64,000 nt of DNA from Blastomussa wellsi. Taxonomy: Eukaryota > Cnidaria > Anthozoa > Scleractinia > Plerogyridae. Made by a program: the position numbers and the translations under genes. Each line of letters begins with the position of its first letter. The stretch's first letter is position 1. The stretch spans positions 22,571,910-22,635,909 of the forward strand of contig OX393569.1 of the NCBI GenBank assembly GCA_947652115.1, in the 5' to 3' direction. Below, piece by piece: positions 44,101-53,054 of this stretch. The notes under the pieces were generated by a model. The model had not been told where the DNA came from. It searched no databases and saw nothing but the letters and a program-made list of their open reading frames with translations.

Positions 44101-45649
44101 TGTGCCTCACTGACCACAAGCATGGAACAGGTTATTGATAAAAGGGAAGGAAAGGCAAAATGCTGGCCTTCTACTGAGACTTTTACTTAAAGGATTCAGA
44201 AAGTGCAATATAGGTTCTCACCTTAGGCTCTCACAGTATCTGCCGAGCCATGACCTACCAGCACACAATACAGAAACAACAATTCTAAACAGGATAATTT
44301 CAAACAAAGAACTTACTTTAGTAGCTCCAGAATTGCCAGAACAATGTCATTCACATAACAAAACCCTGATGCTTCAGATTTCTTGGCATGATGTAAGCCA
44401 CCAGCCCAATTTACTGCAATATCTGTTTGTTGTTTATTTAATTTTACTGCTCCAGCTGAAAATCAAGAAAATAAAAAAATCAGGTTACTTATAACTTATT
44501 TTGAAAAGTTATAAAACTAATGGATTTTGCTTACCAATGGATCCACCAGTGGACAGCTGGCAAAATTCAAACAAACCATCAAACACTGGACAATCCTCTC
44601 CTACATTGACTGGCAATAAATAGCACAAAAACTGATAAGCGACACTATGTGAAAACAGCCCTAAAATTATACAATGTATCCTCTTCAAAATGCTGGCTGC
44701 AACCATGGCCAAGAGCAGCCTAACATGTTGGAAAATACAGTAAAATCATGTCTCTGTTACTTAGATACATTACAACCAGATTTACTTGAAGAGTAGAGCT
44801 CTTTTAATGCATTTTAGTAAGGTGGTTATGTAACATATTTTGTATAAACCAAGAAATTCCATAAAAACAATTATTTTTGGTAAACAAAAACTCATCCAAA
44901 GGGAAAACCCTTGATTATTAAAGTATCAATCAAAATATATCGTAATTGTTTATTCCTCTACCACAGTGGAAAAATAAGACATTGAATTAAAGAGAGAGAG
45001 AGACTTAGTACTACAGACACACTTATCGAGATGTTTGCAGGATGCTGGTCGAGGAAATGGACACCGCATGCTAAGTGAATCATTTTTGTACTCACATCTT
45101 TGCATTTGCTTTGTATACTCCGACATATTATCAGGCCTTATAGTCTTTAGGAATTTGATGTAATCATCTGAATGGTATTTAGTCATCTCATCCAAGTTTG
45201 CTTTGTGTGGACGCTAAATAGAAGAACATGAAATAAATGAATAACATTTCATTTAATTTCATTTAAACGAAAGAAAGAAGTGACAGTCTCACAACACCGC
45301 TTACATTGTAATAAGAAATCTAGAAAACACACTTACGTAGATCTCCATTTTCCTGTACAAGCCATAGTTTAGAAGTAAGTTGTGGGTCATTCGAATGCGA
45401 TGTGGCTTCATCGGATGGCCTTGACCGTAGTAGTAGTTGCCGATGTCACCTTTGTTCGGAACGCGAAGAAGATGTAAGAACGTGAAGGCAAGATTGGGCT
45501 ATGTTAACACTAAAATAGGCCTTGAAACTTCTACAAACTTGTGCCAAGCACGTTATCTACCAGTGCGTATGCTGTTGAGAGCAAATTTAACACTTACCAT
45601 CGTAATAGTAGCAAACTCTTTTCTTTCCGCCGGGAGTTGTGTACGCCAT
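38169..45649 (-). CDS. HDAC1: Class I histone deacetylase HDAC1/2
   Basis: Zinc-dependent lysine deacetylase, catalytic subunit of nuclear Sin3, NuRD and CoREST complexes. Exons (minus): 45649-45598, 45449-45337, 45213-45096, 44609-44535, 44455-44317, 43997-43856, 43632-43540, 42406-42298, 42063-41923, 41596-41488, 41276-41218, 40380-40306, 39975-39612, 39389-39297, 39019-38976, 38278-38169; all phases agree; 611 residues. Start [21 protein letters not shown]. Active-site features: [11 protein letters not shown] (two His), DIDIHHGDG (zinc Asp and His), [11 protein letters not shown] (zinc Asp), GGGGYT (Tyr), and the KYHQ/IGAGKGK segment. The tail has a CK2-like EEYSDSEDE and a basic KRSRKRAK, both placed as in human HDAC1, but is about 130 residues longer and Ser/Glu/Pro-rich. 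A tandem 27-base duplication lies in the intron after exon 43997-43856 (43793-43848). It is probably the single ancestor-like copy of HDAC1/2, so the symbol is approximate. Confidence 0.96.
38976..39019 (-). other. HDAC1: 44-base HDAC tail exon
   Basis: Bounded by TTTTTGCTTAG and GTGTGA. It encodes [14 protein letters not shown] with split codons at both ends. It is needed to connect exon 39389-39297 (ends GAT GG) with exon 38278-38169 (opens TT AAA AGC) in frame. Confidence 0.85.
40710..41160 (-). mobile_element. tRNA-derived SINE, family 1, copy B, interrupted by a MITE
   Basis: The body (CCCATACTGCCAGCG, ACTCCCCCTGGATGG) and the tRNA-like head (minus strand: GGCCTCATAGTGGACTCTGG, GGGTTCGAACC) match copies A and C. 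The element is split at the GATGCTAGT site by the 174-base hAT-like element. It lies in an HDAC intron. Confidence 0.8.
40812..40985. mobile_element. 174-bp hAT-like MITE, copy 2, inside a SINE
   Basis: It has the same termini and length as 7421-7594, in the opposite orientation. The flanks are GAGCTAGT and GTGCTAGT; the uninterrupted SINE reads GATGCTAGT at this point, so the flank is a duplicated target with one later change. Confidence 0.85.
43793..43848 (-). repeat. 27-bp tandem duplication in an HDAC intron
   Basis: TTAGTGCCCGCTATTACCAG followed by TACTATA occurs twice back to back, just inside the intron after exon 43997-43856. Confidence 0.8.
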
Positions 45650-45698
45650 GCCGGTGAGAATTCTTGCTTTCTCGGCGCTACTTTGAAACAGAGAATCG

Positions 45699-45722
45699 GT
45701 CACGTGATAATTTTTAGCCAAT
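45699..45722 (-). promoter_or_regulatory. HDAC1 proximal promoter: TCACGTGA E-box and CCAAT box
   Basis: The palindrome TCACGTGA (45700-45707) lies about 50 bases upstream of the HDAC start codon, and CCAAT (45718-45722, plus strand; ATTGG on the minus strand) lies about 70 bases upstream. No TATA box is evident. The first is a binding sequence of the USF/MITF/TFEB class and the second of NF-Y; their use here is inferred. Confidence 0.5.
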
Positions 45723-46382
45723 GAGAAGCAGTATTTTCTGCAAAATTATTATCTTCTATTACTTCTCAATAAGCTTGCCAGCTATTGAGCCATTAATGGC
45801 TTAGAATGATAATCGTGTCCGCGTATGCCTGGGCCAGCTGTGAGCACGCTACTGTTTTGATTTTCGTTACCGTCTGAGGCAGCATTGCTAACAAGCAATG
45901 AACCATGTTCGCATTCACCCGGCGATTAACGATCGCTACGATCTGCGAAAATAGGCAAGTGTGTCCAAGAGCAGTGACTTGCGATTAAACTCGCAGATAT
46001 CTGATATTTAAAAAATCGACGAATAAAATTCGCATCCCTTTTGAACCGTTCATTGTAAAAAGTTATTAATAAAGAATTTTGTTTTGAGAAAAAAAATTCG
46101 CAGGCGATTTACGATCGGCGTATAAAAAGCCGGCAATCAAAATCGCCGTAGCGGGCACTTGACGATTTTCGCAATTCAAATAGCAGCGATCGACGTAGTT
46201 AGTGCCGCCAGGAAGGAAAACTTGGAGAAAATGGAACTATCCTGATATCTTCCTGGTTGTGCGATGTTCGAGACCGTTTTGACAATCCAAATACCTAGGT
46301 CCAGAAATCTTCTTTACTCTGCAAATTCTACGTGTTACCATACCCCCCCCCCCCCCCCCCGGCATTTTCCATTTTTTTCTTA

Positions 46383-46570
46383 GGGCCTGATTACATGAGC
46401 CGGGCTGGCCCGGTTTGCCGGGATGGGTTTCTTTGTCGGCTAACCGGGCTGGCCCGGTTGTCATGTAATCGCGAAGTTGATTTTTTTTGCGTTTAACAGA
46501 CGTACCGAGATCTCGGCAAACTGAAACAAGCCCGGCTAACCGGGCCAGCCCGGTCCATGTAATCAGGCCC
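46383..46570. mobile_element. Harbinger-like MITE with TTA target duplication
   Basis: GGGCCTGATTACATG plus CCGGGCTGGCCCGG at the left is inverted at the right (CCGGGCCAGCCCGG...CATGTAATCAGGCCC). Both ends are flanked by TTA (46380-46382 and 46571-46573). An extra inner copy of AACCGGGCTGGCCCGGTT occurs in the left half. It is 188 bases long and noncoding. Confidence 0.85.
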
Positions 46571-47004
46571 TTATTTTGCGGCCTATTCCCCATCCCCGGG
46601 CACACAGAAAAAGCCAATTCAATTCCCCACCCCCGGGCTCCTTGACGACGATAAAAATACTGATTTCTGTGAAAATAGCAAAAGAAGACGTTTTTCAAGA
46701 CCTACACTTTTCTGAAAGCGACCGCGAAGTCCCTCGCTTACCGCGACTTAGCCACTTGTTATCGCGACGTCGTCCTTAATAGCAATAAAGTTGAAAGGGT
46801 CGACTTGCTAAACGTCTACTCGCGAATTTGAACGCTTTTCTAGACTGTATATATATATATCATGAATAACAGAGGCTGCATATATAGCAGAAGAAATCAT
46901 AAAGAAGACATTTTATTTTTTATAAAGGAAACTGAAGGAAATGCCCTTTGTTTAACGAGAGTAACACGACTAACAAACCTGTGGCCCTCGGATTTCCTAT
47001 AGAA

Positions 47005-47195
47005 TTGGAATTTAGAAATGTTGGTTTCTGCGGAGGGAGGAAAACCGGAGAACCCGGAAAAAGAACCCTCGGAGCAAGGACGAGAACCAACAACAAACTC
47101 AACACACATATGACAGAGGATCCGGCAATCGAACCCGGGCCACATTGCTGGGAGGCGAGCGCTCTCACCACTGCGCCATCCCGACATCCCCTCCT
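47005..47195 (-). mobile_element. tRNA-derived SINE, family 2
   Basis: On the minus strand it reads GGGATGTCGGGATGGCGCAG with A box TGGCGCAGTGGTGAGAGCGC and B box GGGTTCGATTGCC. The body follows (GGGTTGAG-like, then CGGGTTCTCCGGTTTTCCTC and ACCAACATTTCTAAATTCC). I recognise it as a common anthozoan SINE type. It is unrelated to family 1. Confidence 0.8.
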
Positions 47196-48429
47196 TGTGT
47201 TTTCTTGCATATCCTGAGTAGCATGCCGGGATTCCGCGACAATGTGCTTTTGCTGCGTCACTCGCGCCCGCAAATCCTGCCGACTACGCAAGCTAACATT
47301 TTGAACAAATCTGCGTTACTAAAGTTGCTATTGTTAGCGGCGAGGTGGGCAAAAATCGCTGAAGTTTGGTATTTGCTAAAATTTGTCTCGGTCAAATCAT
47401 TTAATACGCGAATGCTATCAAATGGTACTCCGAATTCTGTCAATTTAGATAAATATGGATCTGTTATTAAAATTAATTTAGGTGAAAGGAAGTCGAAAAG
47501 AGAAAGTAAAACTTTGATCGTAATGCGAAAAACAAAATTAAACATTCCCGTCTTTTTTCGATCGGATGAATAAAAAATGGTAAAAAGTCATAATGTCAAA
47601 AAGCGTCACGCTTCTTAAATTTTAACAACTTTCTTGCCAGGGCGAAGGGAAATAGGGATGACATTGTCGGTAAATAGAACCATGGGGGTCAACAATAAAT
47701 AACAAGTTAAAAGAGAATAGTATCGAGATAGAGCTATTTATCAGTTTTTAATAGACTGAATTTGATGTTGCATGTCCACATTCAGCGGAATTTTTTCAGA
47801 ACCCCCCTTGTGACTAAATCATGGATCCGCAGCAGAGTTTTACTATAGTTACGTTACTCTTCCTTCCGGTCTCGTCCCAAACAGTTGTTTCAGTACAGAC
47901 ACTACAATATGCGCTAAATAAAGGTAAACATAATAGAAAACCTTCATCTTCAACAACGTCCCACCAAACAGGACTCGACAGTATTGATGGAAAGTTTTTG
48001 TCCATCGTATAAACCCAATAGACAATTTAAAAATACACAGTGGAAAATGAGCTGACCCAGTGGGAAATTAGCAAACCCGGTTACTTTTTTCCCGAAAACC
48101 CAGTGAAGATAAAGATTCCACTGGGTCTGTTACAGAGGAGTGTTATTAGAGCATTAGAGCAAGTTTCTCCTGATTAAAGGCAGATTAACCACAATGAGAC
48201 CGAAAATTGACAATTTTAAAACTGACAATTTTCATTATTTAACTATCAAATAAAGTGATAGCCAAAGTATGCAGATGGAAGTTGCTGACAAATAATTAAA
48301 TCATTCCAATGTTTAAGCGTAAAGAAGTGCGTGACTGAATTGTACATTTTTTTTAACCTAGGGGTTGTTTTTCAACTAAATATAGTCCCAACCTAATTTA
48401 CTATATCCTGATCAGTTCGTAAACATATT

Positions 48430-51205
48430 TTATAATTCGTCATGGTTGGAGTCCTCTGGGTCATCTTCAATAAAGACCTTATAGTTTTTCATAATTTCAT
48501 CCATTGTAAGTTTGCCGTCTTTGTTGTCGTCAGCTTCCTTGATGAGTGTTTTCGGTTCCTCAGTTGAGAAATCGTCATCAGGGAAAAGCCAGCTTTTCAT
48601 TTCTTCTTTATCCAGTTTTCCATTCTTGTCTTTATCAAAGTTAGTTGAGAAATCTTTCTCCATTTCTTCTTTAGCATCATCGTTTACATCGCTGAATGTA
48701 GCTGCAAAACAGGAAGAAAACTTCATATGAATTGAAATTGAAAGAATAAGAGTATGGAAGGGCAACCCACGCACTCGTCACGAGGGCAAGGTTAGGGCGC
48801 AGGTGGTCTTGGGAAACCTGTCCATTCAAAGAAGAAACCGTGTCTGCAAACAAATTCGTTAAGTCGCTCAGTTTTCAACGATAGGCGATGCGAGATCATT
48901 CACTAAGAGACAAAAGAACACTTCATATTCTTTTTCTAACAGGCTTGCAGCTAGTGCTGGGTTAACAGAAACCTGAGCTAAATTTGTTATTCTTCATAAA
49001 CCGAGGAAAGAAAAATAATCCTTATTAATTTAGAATTAGACGAGTCTGAATCCTCACCTAAAAATTCTTTCTTTGATATCTGTCCATCCTTGTCCTTATC
49101 ATGCTTCTTCAGACTATCTTCTACTGTAAACTCCGCCATACGCGGATTATCCTACGGAACGAATGAAAATCATCAATTTTTGAGAACTCACAATTTGCCG
49201 ATAACTTTGCAAACACAAAATTCTTACCCCAGGATGGTAAAACGCCATGTATTCTTCCAAATCTAATTTTCCATCTCCGTCCTCATCAGCAAATTTAAAT
49301 TTGTCTTCATCTTCTTGCATTTGTTCTTTATTATCATCGTCTTTGCCGTCGTCGGAGAAATGACCCTTTTTGAATTCCTCCCACGACACTTTTCCGTCCT
49401 TATCTGTAAATTAAGGAAAACAAAGATTTTTTATATATACTATTTATTCGGTACTTTGTTGTGTTGTTTCCTTTTACTCCAAATGTAGTTGGGTTTTCAC
49501 TGTTGAGAAAGGGAAAGTATTTTTTACGTGAAAACTCTTTGTGACCAAACAAACATGTGGCCCAATATTTGAAGGGTAAGGTAAGGTCAAACTCAGTTAT
49601 TTAAAATTTTCATCAAAAGGAAAACACGCTAGCCCCAACAGCACTCTGCACCCGGTGAAAGAGCGCGTGTTTATACACTAAAGCTACTAAAAACTAGAAC
49701 GTTTTCTCTTTCTCTTCCGCAGAGACTCCGTGAGAAGAGAGCAGCGCGAAAACGGGGCAAAACCGGGAGAAAAACAGGGGAAATGAGGATTGGCCTCTGC
49801 GCAAGAGAGAGAGACGTGATTTGACTCTCGTGTTCCCAGAGTCCCCTCGGCGTTCAAACTCGTGAGGGAGACTGGTACTGAGGTTGAGCGTACCCTCATC
49901 GTGTTGTTTCATTGTGTCCATCACTTCTTTTTTCCTGTACTCTTTTGTAGTCACATGAAACCTCTGTCTGATCTCATCTTCAGTCAACACTTCGTCTTTG
50001 TTCAAATCAACTTCATCTTTTATTAGCTGCACCAATTTGGTTTTTGCGTCTTCTGGGGCAAGTCCTTTGAATTCGGTGTAGTTATCCCCTAAGAGAGTAA
50101 AAAGTCCATAATGAGACAATTAAATGATATTATATATAAATATAAGTGTTCCTATCGCTAGAATGAGATGTTGTTTTCAGTTTGTCTCATCACTGAGTTA
50201 CACCAGGCTTTTATTGAGTACCACAATATCTTTCATATTGTCGACCTCTCCCCTCCCTCTCCTAGTTTTCCCTTCCTCCCCTCTCCACCCCTAGTGGTAT
50301 TTTGCTGGCTCCTTTCTTTTTTTTTTGAATCACCTGCAACCCAGTACACTCTCATACCACCTGTTATTTTTAGTAATCAGCTTTGCAACATTAAAGGTTT
50401 TTAATTATTAATCGACGTTGACATTGAATTTAGCTAAAAAAATCAAAATCCGACTTTAACGATTGAGTGGTCGCCTCGTCATTAGCGATCTCTTTAATTC
50501 TCCCTGTCTCCCAACACACACTCAATACCATTAATTAACATATTCATTAAAAAACTGTAAATTGGATCAGACTAGAAGTTATCAAGACTACATCAGTGCA
50601 GTTGGTTAAAGGGTTAACTAGAAAACGTTTGTTTCAGTCTATAAAACGAGGAATCAGTAATTGTTTCTTCATCAAGCATGTTCTCGCATAATTCAAAGCT
50701 TATAGAATGAAAGCTGTCTCTTTTTCCGTTAATCAAAGCTGTTATAGTAAGCCTAGGAGAAACGTTTTCATAACTTGAACTCTTTTGAATTTTGTCACGC
50801 CGTTTAATAAGTTTATCAGTGGAAAGGCTGTTTCCCCTGCGAGGCGAGAGATAAATCTACATTTATAAGAACTTATTTCCACGTATATTTTTCATTATAC
50901 GTGGTGTGTCTTGTAAACTTACCCAAAAATGCATCGTGTTCAATGTGGCTTTGATCATTGTCATCCTCGCCTTCATCTCCTTGACTTTCGTCCTCTTCTT
51001 CTCCATCATCTTCTTCATCCTCCGTTTTGTCGTCTTTTTCGTCATCGTCCGTCTCGTCTTCATCAGAGTGCTGCTCGTCCGCTTGATCGTCGGCTTCTTC
51101 GTCGTGTTCGTCTTCGGAATGTCCGGGAGGCAGATCATCGTGTGACAAGACCGCACTAACAGCGATGCCTAAAATTAACAGTGATAGCAACCAAAAACGA
51201 GACAT
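48430..51205 (-). CDS. Reticulocalbin/calumenin-like (CREC) ER calcium-binding protein
   Basis: Low-affinity calcium binder of the secretory pathway. Exons (minus): 51205-50923, 50088-49894, 49403-49228, 49151-49058, 48701-48430, all in phase; 339 residues. A signal peptide (MSRFWLLSLLILGIAVSAVLS) is followed by about 70 residues rich in Asp and Glu. The family landmark EHDAFLG comes next, then six EF-hand loops: DLNKDEVLTEDE, DEDKDGKVSWEE, DEDGDGKLDLEE, DKDKDGQISKKE, DKDKNGKLDKEE, DDNKDGKLTMDE. The C-terminus is HDEL, the ER-retrieval signal, as in reticulocalbins; calumenin ends HDEF. The acidic stretch in exon 1 replaces the short basic/acidic linker of vertebrate members and could bind calcium with low affinity. 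Which CREC paralogue it corresponds to is not resolved. Confidence 0.94.
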
Positions 51206-51221
51206 CTTGAAAAGCTTTATA

Positions 51222-51421
51222 NNNNNNNNNNNNNNNNNNNNNNNNNNNNNNNNNNNNNNNNNNNNNNNNNNNNNNNNNNNNNNNNNNNNNNNNNNNNNNN
51301 NNNNNNNNNNNNNNNNNNNNNNNNNNNNNNNNNNNNNNNNNNNNNNNNNNNNNNNNNNNNNNNNNNNNNNNNNNNNNNNNNNNNNNNNNNNNNNNNNNNN
51401 NNNNNNNNNNNNNNNNNNNNN
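51222..51421. other. Assembly gap of 200 N
   Basis: Exactly 200 N, the usual placeholder length, so the true size is unknown. It begins 16 bases upstream of the reticulocalbin start codon, so that gene's 5' UTR and promoter are not visible. Confidence 0.98.
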
Positions 51422-53054
51422 TTTTTAAGTGGATGTCAAAAGAAAATTGTTAAATATTTTAGCCTGAAACAAATTAGCCGCTTCAACATCAATGCCTTTT
51501 AAAAAAAAATTTATTGGAGGATACTTTTCGAATCCAAAAGACGCGCTTTGGAATATATATTCTTAATTCAGTCCAAAGTAATCTAAATAAAAACTTACTT
51601 TTCTCAAACTGAATTTACGATGAGTGTTTGAAAATTGAAAAAGGTACGTAATGTGACAACTAACAATCAGAAGGTATACGTCATTAGCTGAATTTGGTGG
51701 TTTTCACTGTCACGCTATCAAAAACTAAATTCGAAAAAATTCAACTAGGGAAGCGAGTATAGACGATAAATAAATAAAAATTTCTCCAAGTCTCAGGCCT
51801 GTGCGGTGTACCGTTCGCGAGTTATTTGCCGAAACGTTCCACGCAAATTTACAAAGCTTAGTATGAAGACGCCATATTTGGGTCCTTCCGAGGGACACAA
51901 ATATGGCCGCCGCGATGCACATGAAACCATCTGGAATTCAATTGCTCTATAATAGCGACTAAACATAAACACCACTTATTATATCTGAAATGGTCAAACA
52001 TCTGAAAATCGAAAGGATAGGCTTTTTCTAAACAAAACACTGAGTTTTGTCACGGTTCTCAGCTTGATGTCACATACGGCCGAGAACTCAAATGTTCAAG
52101 ATGCTCTGTTTTCAAAACGAAGGGTACTATCGAGCTGAAAATTTGCGAAAAGATACATTTTTAGTTAGCTTTACATCTAGTGGCAACGAAAATTTCAGAA
52201 TTTTATGACGTCACAACAACAACAAAAACAACATTTTTATTACTTCAGAATTAGGTCTTAATCTCCTGGCTCCACAGGTAGCCACGCTAATCGAGGCGGG
52301 CCAGGATAATCAGGGGAAAAAAGAAAAAGAAAATACATACTAGCTAAAAAAAATGCAAATACGTAATAATTAAAGACGAAAACAGAAAACATGAAAACCA
52401 AGAATATGACAATGCAACTCCGTTCATTTGTAAGGTATGTGGAGACATTTCAAAACCAGTGCGCTTTGATACCCAGGGCCTTTTGGTCAGGAGCTTACAG
52501 TTTTTGCGCCAGGCTCTGGGAACAACCAGCGAGACGATAAACGTACCCGCCGTGGAGTTTTTTTATTCTGGCCACCTGCCTATTTAATGTCTGATAATTA
52601 GGGTCACAAATCGAAGTAACTTTCCAATGGGAAAAACAATAGAACAGGATATGACATTTGCAAAACTAAGCTGAAAGTCTCTCAGAATATTTTCAGCTAA
52701 GTATTGAACAATGCTATAAAAGGTTAATACAGTACTGACGACAAACAACCTACTTCCACAACATACACTTGGAAGGCCTTTTTTGCCCGTACAGCTACCT
52801 AGAAATTCAGGTTCATGGAGAATCTCCCGCCAAATGAGAAACCATTCTTATAACATTATATTACGGGTAAAAATAACAAAGGGGCAATCATTTTACGTAT
52901 TCTTTGATTTTACTGATGCAGTCAGCTTGGGTAACACATACTCAGAAGTGTTAGCCCTGACATACGCTGGAAAAATGTCCAGGTATGCATGATACGGTCT
53001 TGAGTTTGTACGTATTTCCCTGGGCTAGTATAGTACTTCACCGAATTCTATTGT
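51422..53054. other. Intergenic between reticulocalbin and PAE genes
   Basis: AT-rich; short ORFs only, none with recognisable features. It should contain the PAE-gene 3' UTR and upstream sequence of the reticulocalbin gene. No repeat is recognised. Confidence 0.55.

Larger units (their letters stand above)
45730..48400. other. Intergenic between HDAC1 and reticulocalbin genes
   Basis: No supportable gene. It contains a C run at 46342-46360, a TTA-flanked MITE (46383-46570) and a SINE (47005-47195). Short ORFs here lie within those repeats or lack any recognisable feature. Confidence 0.6.

Noticed and set aside
50863..51159. Other-frame and plus-strand ORFs across the acidic exon of the reticulocalbin gene
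   Set aside because: They are shadows of the low-complexity GA-rich coding strand. The signal peptide and EF-hand continuity fix the real frame.
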